Shown one piece after another: positions 47,219 through 59,416 of a stretch of 64,000 nucleotides of DNA. How positions within the stretch are numbered: position 1 is the first letter of the stretch; each line of letters starts with the position of its first letter. Under the pieces are notes generated by a model. That model searched no databases, was not told where the DNA came from, and saw only the letters and a list, made by a program, of their open reading frames with translations. Source of the DNA: Adineta vaga (Eukaryota; Rotifera). The translations under genes and the position numbers were made by a program. The DNA lies in the NCBI GenBank assembly GCA_021613535.1, contig CP075492.1, forward strand, positions 2,232,001 to 2,296,000, read 5' to 3'.

Positions 47219-50010
47219 TTAATAATATTCAGCAATATTCAAGTAACCATCAGTATTATATCCAGCTGCAACTAACACTGTTCCATTTGTTAAAACAGAT
47301 GCTGTGTGATATGCTCGTAACACACTCATATTTCCTATTGTTGTCCAAGTACCTGTTAACGGATTATATAATTCAGCACTGTTCAAGTAAACACCACTAT
47401 TAGATCCACCCGCAACTAACACTGTTCCATCTGATAAAACGGATGCTGTGTGATATGCTCGTAACATACTCATACTTCCTGTTGTTGTCCAAGTACCTGT
47501 TAATGGATTATATAATTCAGTACTGTTCAAGTTACTACCACTATTATATCCAGCTGCAACTAACACTGTTCCATTTGTTAAAACGGATGCTGTATGATAT
47601 GCTCGTAACATACTCATACTTCCTGTTGTTGTCCAAGTACCTGCTAACGGATTATATAATTCAGTACTGTTTAAGTTACCACCACTATTAGATCCACCCG
47701 CAACTAACACTGTTCCATTTGATAAAACGGATGCTGTGTGATATGCTCGTAACATACTCATACTTCCTGTTGTTGTCCAAGTACCTGTTAATGGATTATA
47801 TAATTCAGCACTGCTCATGTAACCACCATCACCATATCCAGCTGCAACTAACACTGTTCCATTTGCTAAAACGGATGCTGTGTGATATCCTCGTGTCACA
47901 TTCATATTTCCTGTTGTTGTCCAAGTACCTGTTAACGGATTATATAATTCAGCACGGTTCAAGTAACCACTATTACTAAATCCACCAGCAACTAACACTG
48001 TTCCATTTGTTAAAACAGATGCTGTGTGATATCCTCGTGTCCAACTCATACTTCCTGTTGTTGTCCAAGTACCTGTTAATGGATTATATAATTCAACACT
48101 GTTCAAGTAAGTACCACCATTCGATCCACCTGCAACTAACACTGTTCCATTTGGTAAAACGGTTGCTGTGTGGTAAGTTCGTGGCACATTCATATTTCCT
48201 GTTGTTGTCCATACTAAGTAGAGCAAATAGATAAAAAAAAGTGTTTGTGAATATTTTCAAAGCATTTATTCGAGAATAAATTTTACTCCGCGATGTTACT
48301 TATCATTCAATTATTGTTCTATATGAGTTACTAGATCGTTTATTCAAATCTTAGGATAAAAATTGAGAGTTCATTATCGAATCTAAAGTATTTTTGATCT
48401 CACATGAGTGATATTTTAACAATGTTTATCCATGATAAAAGTGTAAAAAGACAAAGACAGATCTATTCTTCTTTTATAGTTCAATCACATTTTATCAATA
48501 TTAACAACTTTGAATGTTCTCTTCTAAACGTGATATCTCAAAACGATGTTGTTAATAAATTCAGAAAATGAAATGATGAAACAGAAAAAAGTCAATGACA
48601 CTTCATTCGACAACTTTTCCGATATTCATTATTCTAAATTTCTCGTAAGTTCATCTTGATCGATTATTGATCATATAAAAATCCAGTCAGTTAAATACAA
48701 TCGTAATATTGTGAAAAGATAGTTTGTTTTTCAAATCTGCTCTAACCTTAAATTTAAAAATTCTTAATTGTTAAAATATTGATGAATAGAATGTATAGTT
48801 TGGTTCATTCCTCATAGAAATGAACAGTATTTTATCTAGGTTTTGTTTCCCGGATGGGCAAATCGAAGTTTAGGCTGGCCTATGTCCTCCTTAACTCATA
48901 GTAGGTGGACTAATGATCTAGTTTTACAGGCTTGACTGTAAGTTTCGGAGAGGATGAAGCAAAATCTTGGGTGGTCGACGCCCATCCTGCTCACCCTGTA
49001 GATAAATCACTATGGAAATAAATATACACATGACTTCGAAATTAAGATTTACTGAAAAAGATTAAAATAAACTAAAAAAGGAATAACCGATGCAACTGAT
49101 TGATCACTTGCTCAACGGAAGGTATAGGGTCAAAAGTTTTTGACCATGTTAATTTCGAATGCGAATATAAAAATTGCTCATAGATTATTCTAACACGCTC
49201 ATCTGTAAAACTACGTTTTTAGCCATATCAGTGTATTGTGAAATTTTTTTTCCATGCAAAAATGTTATGGGATGTATCCCTCATATAAATTCAATTAGAT
49301 ACATATCTCAGGAAAAATCGATATGAAATAGAAACAAGTCTTGCTTTATAAATTAGTCAATCCGATATGCTCTAGAATAAATTTTCTAAAATTTTAGTGA
49401 GGTGAAAAATCAGTCTTACAGATAATCACATGCTACAGACCTAGCAGTGTTTCTTATATTCATATGCGAAATCATTATAGTCGATAACCTCTGACTATGT
49501 GATTTCCGTTGAAAAAGAGATTAATCAGTTGTATTATGATTTTCTCGCTATAGTTTTTACTATTTTTTCAATGAGAATAATTGTTGCTAAATAAAATAAA
49601 AACATCGTCTTAGCAGTCGGTTTCAAGAACCTACTTAAAGAACTGATAATTATCTCATTATATTACTAACCGCGTGGTGCTTCTGTTGATGTTGTTGTTG
49701 TTGATGTTGATGATGATGATGATGTTGTTGATGTTGATGTTGTTGTTGATGTTGTTGATGATGATGTTGTTGATGATGATGTTGTTGATGTTGATGATGA
49801 TGATGTTGATGATGATGTTGTTGATGATGATGTTGTTGATGTTGATGTTGATGTTGTTGATGATGATGTTGTTGATGATGATGATGATGTTGTTGTTGAT
49901 GTTGATGATGATGATGTTATTGATGATGATGATGATGAGGTGGATGATGTTGTTGATGTTGAGGTGGATGATGGTGTTGAAGTTAAGGTTGTTGTCGTAA
50001 TTGTCGATGT
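47219..50010 (-). CDS. Kelch-repeat protein with Ser/Thr-rich exon
   Basis: The main exon, 47219-48213, encodes seven Kelch units of 48 aa (144 bp), pattern W-T-T-T-G-x-M ... R-x-YHTASVL-x-NGTVLVAGG ... ELYNPLTGTW. A single open propeller of seven blades is expected, the last closing at AEYY before the stop. The acceptor at 48214 needs one upstream base. The Ser/Thr-rich exon 49671-~50010 ends in phase to supply it (EAPRG joins to VWTTTG), with a 1457-bp intron, far longer than others here. The Thr/Ser exon is encoded by a TTG/TGA-rich microsatellite. The true 5' exon with signal peptide was not found; an ATG at 50160 is possible. This Kelch type resembles bacterial extracellular Kelch proteins. 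Confidence 0.7.
48214..49670. other. long intron or spacer, partly GC-richer insert
   Basis: 48838-49010 is less AT-rich than its surroundings (TTTCCCGGATGGGCAAATCG ... GGTCGACGCCCATCCTGC) and may be an inserted element fragment. No ORF or terminal repeat is visible. The rest is AT-rich. Confidence 0.35.
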
Positions 50011-50296
50011 AGTGGCTGGTTCTTTTTTGTGTAAAAAAGAAATACATACGTGTATATATGTATATAAACTCGATAATTTCGACTTCTGATGAATATCTTC
50101 AGTTGATAAAGATAAGCATCTGTTAAATTTTTCTTTTAAACAGTATTCTTCACAATCCAATGAAAAATACGAAAACTAATTTTGTTTTCATAAATTTAAA
50201 AAATATTTAAGTCGAATGTTAATTATTTAGAGATTATCAGCTTTTTTGGAACGCGATTAAAAAATTTCCTTTATAAAGAATGGGAATATAATATTT

Positions 50297-50672
50297 GGTC
50301 AGTAGAAAAACACACAAATGGTCAGTGGAAATATTGAAGTGGTCAGTAGCGAAGTGGTCAGTAATAAATCAAGAAACGGTCAGTTTTTATATAGAACGGT
50401 CAGTAAAAAACCATCTTGAGGGTGGATGAGGGTGTGGGTGGATGTGTGACTGCGTGCGAGTGAGGCTGTGGGTGGGGGTGGGGCTGAGTGCATGTGGATG
50501 ACTCTGCACTCCCATTCACATCGACAGGCACACCAGCACCCATACCTACCATCAAGATGGTTTTTTACCGACCGTTCTATATAAAAACTGACCGTTTCTT
50601 GATTTACTACTGACCACTTCGCTACTGATCATTTCAATATTTTCACTGACCATTTCATTAATTCTACTGACC
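50297..50672. repeat. 376-bp palindrome with six GGTCAGT motifs per arm
   Basis: The left arm, 50297-50415, carries GGTCAGT six times at 8-22 bp spacing. The right arm, 50551-50672, is its reverse complement with few changes (one unit TGATC, one CCGACCG). Blocks such as AAATCAAGAAACGGTCAGTT and TTTATATAGAACGGTC are shared exactly. The centre is G-rich on the left (CTTGAGGGTGGATGAGGGTG) and C-rich on the right, a TGTGGG-family hairpin nested in the loop. No ORF. A non-autonomous foldback or MITE element is the natural reading, with GGTCAGT as candidate transposase-binding sites. Confidence 0.85.
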
Positions 50673-50699
50673 GTTTAAATGATAGCCTTAAGGAATATG

Positions 50700-51758
50700 G
50701 ACAGTTCAGATTTCTCTGATATTGAGAAATCATTGCTTACAACTGCTATTCTTTGTAAAAAAAAAGAAATTTGATTCCGATGACCACTTTTGGTACAAAG
50801 AATAACAGCAAAAAATCACATATTACTACAGATTAGTTGAACTACCTTTGGTCACTCATGTTTGACTCTTCATAATTTAATTATTGAATTACTTTCAGGA
50901 AAAAACTAATAAACGTTGTATTGAATGTACATATGATTGGTTTTATTCTAACAACAAGCAATTATTGAATTAATAAAAAGGAAGTTATTTGTAGCATATT
51001 TCTGACATGTTTATACTCTTTTTTATTCCAAACTATATATTGTACTAGACTAGACCACTATAATACAATTCTCAGATAAGACCTTGACTTTAAGTATATT
51101 TATCTATAATCATCATTAATTGTGATAAAGATTATTAGGTAATATCAGAAAATTAACGATTTCTTTCTTGTGCATGTCATGTGATAATCATGAGCAGAAA
51201 ATACAAAATATATCTTTTATTCTGTCGTATTCATTGTCTATATTCATTACAAACGCTATTTATGCAACAACTCCCTCTTGTTTTGTTTTTATCTAACATT
51301 GGTGGTACATTACAGAAGAAAAATACGTTTATTTTTTTCACAGACGAAATTGAAAATAAAATGTTTATCTTCTTTTTCTAACGAAACTAATCTTATATAT
51401 ACGCATTAAGCACGTGTAACATGCGATTTTCTGCTCCCTCATTGCACATTATTGTCATTCGTATACAGAAAAAGAAGACAATAACGTGAATTAGCACGTG
51501 GAAAGTTAGAAACGGATAGAAGAATTTCTTTAAAAATGAAAGAATCGAATCGAGCGAAAGAACGAATATGAACTGAATAAGGAGACAAAACGAGATGCTC
51601 ATTATGGGAGAGAAAGATATCTTTCGATATTGAAGAAGAGAATAAATATTGGTGAATTTCTCGTTTTTCCAAATTTAGTCGAATCAACGTGAATATATTT
51701 AGAATTATGTCTCAAAGTTACATTTATTAGAACTCAAACTTTATCTTTCTTATCTTAT
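50700..51758. other. intergenic, nothing recognised
   Basis: AT-rich, with only short overlapping ORFs on both strands and no motifs. Confidence 0.4.
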
Positions 51759-52315
51759 TTTTGTGAAACACGATCTGAAAGAGAGTGTTGAAGTGTTTAA
51801 GGGTAGAAATTTGCAGCCCCTCCCCCCACATACGTGATCGACAAGGTAAAAGATAGTTCGCCCTCCCCCACAGACGACACCGACCAGCTAAATTACCCCT
51901 CACAGACATTACGGACAGACGTAACCGACAGGGTGAATAAACATTACAGACGTTACCGACAGACTTAATGATCCCATCACAGACGTAACCGACAGGTTAG
52001 AAACCTTGTTACAGACTTGACCGGCAGCCTGACAACCCCGTCACAACGTTACCGGCAGACAAAATGAGCCCATGTTGAGGGTACGGACGCGGTTGAGGGT
52101 AACTTATTTGCACTTAAAGCTTACCCACACTCACCCTCATTCACTTACACCCTCTATTCATTTATCTATGAAAATTATCACAGATGATTCATATTTTGGC
52201 AATAATGCAAACGTGGATCAATTGTCGATCAGAGATCTCCGTTGCAATAATAGAAACAGATTTATCGTGTTTCACATTTTTAATCTCCCAAGGGGTTGCG
52301 CTGAAAGCTTTTTTT
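51759..52315 (+). repeat. dispersed repeat D, copy 1
   Basis: Direct copy of 56310-56765, starting at TTTTGTGAAACACGATCTGA. It contains an irregular tandem array of CACAGACGTAACCGACAG-type units (~51830-52060), then TTGAGGGTACGGACGCGG and ACCCACACTCACCCTCATTC (a TGTGGG-type hairpin), then a 3' part ending GCGCTGAAAGCTT. This copy has more array units than copy 2. Confidence 0.8.
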
Positions 52316-52399
52316 ATTCATTCATCTATTTTACTATATCTGTATTGGGTATTGATTTTTCTTTTCATTAAGATGATATATATATATATTAGGAAAACG

Positions 52400-53026
52400 T
52401 TACTGAAATGAGTATCATATATTATAGAGTAAATCAATTTTTAATTTCGACGTTTAAGAATATGAATGTCAGCAGATTAAAAACCAAAAATAGCTGTTGT
52501 TATATCATAATATATAACAGTAGGAAGTCACATATTAAATAGTATTATATACTGTCCTTTAATTTTATTAAGAGTATATTTTCTATTCAGTTTCAAATAT
52601 ATTATCGTCTATATAATAATACTTTTCGGCACTATTTTCTATTGCAGTTAAAATTATAGATTTCTACATGATTATCATAATATTCTTCAAGTGATAATCA
52701 AGGCAAATGTAATGTTGAAAATTCATAATTATAAAGTAAAGTTCAAAGGAAAAAAATATGTTGAGTTTATTCCTATAACTATCGTGATCATCGTAATATA
52801 ACGTGTAACTATAAAATAAAATTCACTTCGTATTTGACATGTAAACAAAAATTAAACTTCATAAAATTATAGGTCATCACGAAATAAAATAAAATAAAAC
52901 AACGCGTTTTACATTTAACCGGGAAAATCGTCAATAAGTTTGCAAAATTATGCTGGAATACGCAACAGAATCTAACGAAAATAAACGCGTCTGTACGCAA
53001 TGCGTAGATACTCATTTGAGTTTATA
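52400..53026. other. intergenic, AT-rich, nothing recognised
   Basis: No coding or repeat signal is supported. Confidence 0.4.
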
Positions 53027-53085
53027 AAATAAATGCGGAAACTTCGGATTTTATCCGAGAGTTATGTGTACTGCAAAAAGTGTAT
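53027..53085 (+). repeat. dispersed repeat with TTCGGATT palindrome (copy 2)
   Basis: ATGCGGAAACTTCGGATTTT, then ATCCGAGAGTTATGTGTACT; it matches the reverse complement of 42840-42897 with its internal palindrome conserved. Confidence 0.7.
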
Positions 53086-53517
53086 GGGAGAGATGGACCA
53101 TTCTAGAATGTCTACGCATCAAAATTACCACGAGAAATATTTCGATGAGCAAGATTTTTCATGTTGAGTTATGAATGAATTTTTGTATTGGAATCTATCG
53201 GAATAACGGTCATATGCAACCTCATGAATCTATAAAAGATCTATGACAGATACATGTATCAGCATTTTCATAATAGATCATCAATATCAATAGGTTTGGA
53301 GATCAGGGTTTTCTCCTTTGATAGTCGTTCTGACTAGCTACAAAACCACCAAGCATTTTGGAAACTCCCAAACTACAGATCATATGAAACGTATTTAGGC
53401 AATTCGGTGTTAAAATACAGTTTTTGCGCATTTTGAGACCTTTTTGAAGCATTTTTTCATTAGTAAACTACGAGTTGACTCAAAACCAATATCAGATTCG
53501 AACTCAGCGTTAAAAAC

Positions 53518-53808
53518 TGAGTCGATTCATATAGATTTTAAATAATTTTGAGAGAAAATGTTTTTTTCAAAAAAACCCTGTATCCCCCCCTCAGGGATGG
53601 TCTGGTCAAAAATGACAATTTTTTCGATAACTCAGCCATTTCTTGAGAGATCATTCTCATCTTCGAACTCGACCGAGATATTGATGAGACAATTATGTGC
53701 ACAAAGTTTCAGCTCAATCGAATGTAGTTGTGAAGAGTTATCGTGTAAACGGACGGACATACAGACCGATTATAGTAGTGTACTCACTTCTTGAGTACAC
53801 TAAAAACG
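53518..53808 (+). repeat. dispersed repeat, copy 2 of 46575-46845
   Basis: It shares CATCTTCGAACTCGACCGAG, ATATTGATGAGACAA and GAGTTATCGTGTAAACGGAC with copy 1 and ends in CACTTCTTGAGTACACT. No ORF function. Confidence 0.75.
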
Positions 53809-53809
53809 C

Positions 53810-54811
53810 GTAAAAACGCGTTTTCTTAAATATTTGTCTGCTTGGGTAGCTCGATCTAGATCAGATGAAATTTATTTTGTAGAGGCATAAAAAATCTGTT
53901 GTTTTTATGTAGAATTCACAATGAATCATTACCTTACTCAAATCAAATGAAAGAATATCATTAATAATAGCGTCTCACTCTGTCTGCTGCTTCAGTGTCA
54001 TCTATGAAGCAATTCAATAAAAGAACAATTTATCCCATTGTCATATATACTATGTAATTTAAAGAAAGAAAAGATCTCTGTTGAATATTCAAAACAGTTT
54101 GAAAAAATTGTGACATGGCATTTGTTAACGAACTTATTGCACAAGTAAAATACGATGAAACGATATAAATTCAAGAACTAATGTCTAACGCTTCGCGTTA
54201 TCATTATAGCAAAAGTAAAAATTAATTCTAGTAGATACTCATCTCCTCGTTGCGTGTTCGCTCTATTTGTCAGTCTCATTTAAGACGACCTTTAGTCTGA
54301 TGAAAAATATCATTCGATATTTCAACTATTGATACTTCGCTTGTTTTTTCACAACAATCAGATTTATTCATGGATGTTCACCATTCAGGAATGACCTGCT
54401 AGCTTTTTTCAAATTCTGAATACAATGATCGTTGAAAGAATGTGTTCCTAGTTAAATATATCATAGATATTGGGTATCAGTACAGTAAATCTTTATTTTA
54501 TGTCTGAAATAAAAAATGCTGAATATTTTACTCAGACTTTCAATTTGTCTTAAGTAAAACTAGAATACAATATTTTTCATATTTTACTCTTCAATGAACT
54601 ATTTAAGTCTCTAACAGTTGTATTCCGTAGAGAGAATATCCTGAAACGAGCTCTCTGAATGTACACCCAATTCATAAGGATGAATAATGTTCTCAAAGAA
54701 CAACGTTAGAAACACCAGAATAATTTAAAAAAACTACCTTCTTTTTTGACACTCTTATATATTCTATAAAATTTGCCTCTGTGACTAAATAATTTCTCTA
54801 CAACATATCTT
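53810..54811. other. intergenic, nothing recognised
   Basis: AT-rich; no supported feature. Possible 3' exons of the gene at 54812-55665 could lie in its right part. Confidence 0.35.
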
Positions 54812-55665
54812 TTACCTGATGCAATCAGCTGAAATAAGCAAAACAGTACTGACACTGTTGCACCTCTTCCATCCTACTATGATGGCAAGTGAAAATGCAC
54901 CTGAACCTAATTTCGACTGTATCTGTTTTTTAATTTCGGATGCACATTTTTCAAAGCATTGATCACTTTTGCATGTAGAGTCTGGACATTTATTAACAAA
55001 TATGGAGAGTTCCATGTTGTTATTTGTTCCACAAAGTGGTGCACTATTAGAGATAATATTTTTGAAAGTGAAAGGTATCCAATCAAAAAATGATGTGGGA
55101 GTAATTTACTTTGTCTGTCGTTTCTTTTTCTTGCCACTTCCACTTTTGACAGATCCGGTTTGTACAGAGAGCGTATTTACTGAAAAGCCAAGCTTTTGGT
55201 TGAGCTATATTTTGATACGTAGTCTGCATTAAATACATATAGAGTAAAGATACTTCAACTTACTACTTGTCCAATGTATTCTAGATTGTTTATGGGTTGG
55301 GTTTTGTCAAAGATCGTATTGGTGGAAAACTCCATGTTGATGTATCGCGTTCCTTATAAAAGACATCATGCAAATAGATACAATGATGACATTACTATTC
55401 CTACCAGTGCTAACACTTGCTAAATTGATATCACTACCTTTTGAACCGAGATAGATCGGTATTAGTGATAATATTATCACTACAGCAATAAAGAATAAGA
55501 GCACCATAATTAAACAAATGGCCCAATATGGCGCACATCTTAGCCACGATCTGAAATAATGAGCATTGAAAAAAGATGATGTGATATTCAATCAATAAAT
55601 TTAGATGCATACCGTGGCGCCATAGTAGAGTTCTCATTTCTCGAACTACTACTTTGATTTGCCAT
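54812..55665 (-). CDS. type II membrane protein with Cys-rich ectodomain (5 exons)
   Basis: Exons 55613-55665, 55405-55550, 55264-55352, 55110-55204 and 54812-55043 total 615 nt (204 aa). All joints are GT..AG and in phase, with introns of 52-66 bp. The 17-residue Ser/Asn-rich N-terminus is followed by a strong membrane segment (ICLIMVLLFFIAVVIILSLI, ~28-47). The ectodomain contains TRYINMEFSTNTIFDKTQ, a basic site GKKKKRQ where a proprotein convertase could cut, and a Cys-rich tail (LCGTNN, NKCPDSTCKSDQCFEKC). No N-terminal signal is present, hence type II topology. The stop at 54812-54814 could instead be bypassed by a GT donor at 54817 leading to further exons. Family not recognised. Confidence 0.65.
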
Positions 55666-55959
55666 AGCAACTAAGTCAAAGAAAATTTATAAAATATCTT
55701 CCAAAATGTGTACTGATCAAAGATCATTTAACTCTCTGAGGTAAACTTCAAGTACTTTTCTTAGATATTTTTAAAACGCATAAGATTGAATATCTTTCGA
55801 TGTTTTTATATTTTGTGTGATAAAAAAAAATGTTAACTCGCTTCGTACTAGAGTAGTTTCAATGTAAATGATCTTAGGTAAAAAGGACAACTTTTCGAAG
55901 CCTCATAAGTTATCTGAGGAGAGAAACAAAACGTTGAAAAATGTAGTTTGATTTTTAGT

Positions 55960-56165
55960 AATAACGATTGTTATCGTTAATGGTATATAAAAGAAGATGT
56001 AATAATCATTCAAGCTCATTTCTTCAATTTTCAAAGACCAGATCACTTAATATTTTAACGTTGAACTTCGAAAGGTAAGTGATACTCAAAATATATATGA
56101 GTCATCTAGAGGAGGAGTCCCTTTTTTCGACCAATCAGATTTAAAATACCGTTTTTGACGTAACT
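55960..56165 (+). repeat. solo copy of the 30901-31117 element region
   Basis: The same order of blocks is present: TATATAAAAGAAGATGTAAT, CTCATTTCTTCAATTTTCAA, TATGAGTCATCTAGAGG and one 31-bp unit (ACCAATCAGATTTAAAATAC). No transposase follows. Confidence 0.65.
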
Positions 56166-56309
56166 AGTGATAGGTGGTTGATAGGTTGGTGGTTGTCGGC
56201 GACGACTCATCAGTGGGTAATAAGCTAGCGAGTATCGTCGATGAGTCATATCTGAGAGTGGGTGAACGTCGTTATAGCTGGAATTTGCCTCCTCACTAGC
56301 ACTCATCTA

Positions 56310-56765
56310 CTTTTGTGAAACACGATCTGAAAGAGAGTGTTGAAGTGTTTAAGGGTAGAAATTTACACGCCCTCCCCCGCACAGATGTGACTGACAAGGT
56401 AAAGGATAGTTCGCCCCCCCCCCCCCCACAGACGTCACCGACCCGCTAAATTATCCCATCACAGACGTGGCCGAGAGCCTGACAACCCCGTCACAACGTT
56501 ACCGCCAGACAAAATGAGCCCATGTTGAGGGTGCAGACACGGTTGAGGGTAGTTTATTTACACTTCAAGTTTACCCGCACTCACCCTCATTCACTTACAC
56601 CTTATATTCATTTATCTATCAAAATTATCACAGATAATTCAGATTTTGGCAAAAATGCAAACGCGGATAAATTATCGATCAGAGATCTTCATTGCAATAA
56701 TAGAAACAGATTTATCATGTTTCACATTTTTAATCCCGCAAGGAGTTGCGCTGAAAGCTTTTCTA
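56310..56765 (+). repeat. dispersed repeat D, copy 2
   Basis: About 85% identical by eye to 51759-52315 but ~100 bp shorter, lacking several array units. It includes an 11-bp C run at ~56416 and the same TGTGGG-type inverted pair at 56521-56600. Confidence 0.8.
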
Positions 56766-58315
56766 TATGATGTCGGTGACTAAAGATGTTTTTATTGTAA
56801 AATGTGTGTGTATTTCTAATTGTTCAATAAATATTAGGGTATGAACTACAGTTGCTCCTTATTTAGACAGTTTCATCCTCAATTATTAATCTAATCACGA
56901 CTAGAACAGTGTCGAAATATGAATGCGGGTCACAATGTGGGGCTTTAGCAGGATGTGGGAGTTGACATTTAGTGTATGTAGACAGGTGCCAAACCCAAAA
57001 CAGTTGGGTTCCGTAAGTTTCCGTTTACGAACTTCGTTCTGGGTATGGGTTTGGATTGGGCGTAGGTATTGAGTTTGGGTATGGCTTTGCTATTTACATT
57101 TGTATGCGTCTTCAGCATGGAACTCTTCGATATCTGACTTTCACTCAATATCCAAACCAAACCGAAACCTATGCTGATGATTCCAAACTCAAAAACTAAT
57201 ATGAATACTCTCATCCACACTGTAACTGTAATCAAGACACTATAATTGACCACTCAAGTCCTGTCATTAAGTGTCGTCCCATGAGTTAAGCAGAAAAAAG
57301 TATAGGAAAGCAAGAAGTTCGTCGATCTCGAACAAATTATATTTCTCATTACAGCAGGATATTCACTTTCTCTCCTCATTCATTGTTAAACATTCCCTCC
57401 GCCCCAATCTACTCTCCTTCATCCCGACATGCTGTTTTTGATTTTTACCTTATTGAAAGTGATTCACAGTGTTGTATCAAAGACATTGTTCGAACTGGGC
57501 AACGTCATGAAACAGTTATAGGAAAAGTTGGAGGATTTTCGTCAGAAACTGGACAAGTTTCAGAACAGTAAGTTAAAGTAATACTACTCGTTAGTTAATA
57601 TATACAGTTTGGACTCCTACTGAAGCGAAATGACTTATATACAATTGCTAAGTACTTTAGATTTTTAAGTAAAAATCTACGGCAATTCTCAGTCTTTTAC
57701 TTAGTATATAGTCTCTGATTTTAGTACACGTGTCTATTGGAAGTACTGACTATTATTATCATGATTTATTCTTGAATCAGATGTAAGTTCAATATGAGGG
57801 GAACAAACAGAGCTTCTGTTCTGTTATAGTGTAAGTGACTTTTTTTATAATGTATAAACTACATTTTTTTCTATAGTATTTTGCGTAATATGCACTAATG
57901 AAATCTATTGAGATATGGGGAACACGAAAGAGACTAATAATCTCGAGATGGTTCTAGTTTTTTCGATTATTGATCATCATAAGTTTACTTCATAAAAACT
58001 ACGATGGAGAAACATTTCATCGTTGTTAATAATTGCACTTACTTTGATATGTTAAAAATGAAAATAATGCATAAATATTCGTTGTTTATATACAGATTTC
58101 TGTATAGTTCCTATGTCATGTTTTTCTGTGTCATGCTTCAGTGCTTTTCATTATTTTCTATCCTCTGCTTTCATTTTGGTAATACCCGATTCTCCTTTCC
58201 TCGCTTCTTTTAATAATATGAGTGTCGAAGTATTATGGTTTTGCTATTTGAAATCTAACTTGATGAGAAAGTCGATATATATTGATCAACAAGACAATAT
58301 TTTTTACATGATATT
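56766..58315. other. intergenic, nothing confidently recognised
   Basis: Overlapping weak ORFs (for example 56969-57253 minus and 57383-57571 plus) have no family signal. 57030-57100 is rich in GGGTTTGG/GGGTATGG-like words. No feature is supported. Confidence 0.35.
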
Positions 58316-59416
58316 TAGGGATGCAACGGTGACAATTACCGGCCTATCGGAAAATTTAATAATCAACACCCGCTTTAGAAGAAAGAGCGATTAAACGAAA
58401 ACCGTTGTATAATCGATAACTGTTTTTCTTGTTTTGTTAATTTAACAATCATTATTATAAAACAAGACTTCCTGATATTGGTCAGTACTAGGATAAAATA
58501 GCAACATGCTTTACTTCACGAATATGAGTGAACCTCAATAAACATCGAAACAATCACGAATTTTTTCATATAACTGCTTATAAACAGATTTTAGTTGGTG
58601 GACACACAGTAGAAGACATAAGATATTAAATGCCCATAGATACTCATTTTTTACAAAACTTAAAACACATATAGGTAGATCAGTTCTTTGTCTGAAAGCG
58701 GTTCATACTTTGAGTTTTAATCGAACCATTATATTATACGTACATTCACGTACTAGTGCTGGTAAAAGAAGGTAAACATAGACAGATTAACAAAACGATG
58801 TCACTTGTATATAGTTATTAGTGGAAAAATACACTGTGTTGGTTCAACCTGAAGCAAATAAAAAGCGCATAAATTTACTTTCATTTTCGTAAAGACAAGA
58901 GATCATATTTTGTTTTATTTAATGAAAATCATAGTATCTACCAGAATTAGAAAAAAAGAAGACTAATTTGATCAATATCCTATTTTTACTATATCCCATA
59001 TATTATAGAACTATTCACATACTGCTTGTACTAATTATCCTATTACATAAGCGAAATGGTATGTATTGATTCGTCAGAATTGTCCTCAAAATAATTGCTC
59101 TCTTTAAACCTGATAATAGAACATTATTTTGAATAATCACTGTGATTTAATGTTGATAAGAATAAGAACTATCACCCATCTAGACGTTAATAATCATGAT
59201 CTTATATTATACTATTGTTACACATCTATCAGTAATGGATTCTGCAACGGTTACCGATTAACATCGGTTATCGCTTACACCCCCACGGTTTTCGTTTAAG
59301 CGCTTGTCGATTAAACCGGTTTTTATTTAACCGGTTTTCGTTTAATCCAGTTATTGTTTTGGGCCGGTTAACTGTATACGATCAAGCGGTAAATAACCGT
59401 AACCGTTGCATCCCTA
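58316..59416. mobile_element. hAT-type MITE with perfect 8-bp target duplication
   Basis: The 1101-bp element is bounded by a perfect 15-bp terminal inverted repeat, TAGGGATGCAACGGT ... ACCGTTGCATCCCTA, and flanked by the 8-bp direct repeat ATGATATT (58308-58315 and 59417-59424). An 8-bp duplication and GGGATGCAACGG-like ends are typical of hAT elements. Subterminal regions repeat CGGTTA/ACCGGTTTT and TTCGTTTAA words. There is no transposase ORF, so it must be moved in trans. Confidence 0.9.

Noticed and set aside
47443-48234. Plus-strand repeated ORFs opposite the Kelch gene
   Set aside because: Periodic because the Kelch units are; composition is antisense-like.
49658-50047. Poly-Asn/Ile, poly-Met/Leu and Ser/Thr frames over the TTG/TGA microsatellite
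   Set aside because: Only the Ser/Thr frame fits a splice junction into the Kelch exon; the other frames are shadows of a trinucleotide repeat.
56140-56215. Second hammerhead on the minus strand (CTGATGAGTCGTC...)
   Set aside because: The CTGATGA core is present but no GAAA follows the putative stem II, and stem III cannot be formed.
56969-57253. Membrane protein ORF on the minus strand
   Set aside because: Hydrophobic start followed by low-complexity sequence from GGGTTTGG-like words; no homology or splice support.
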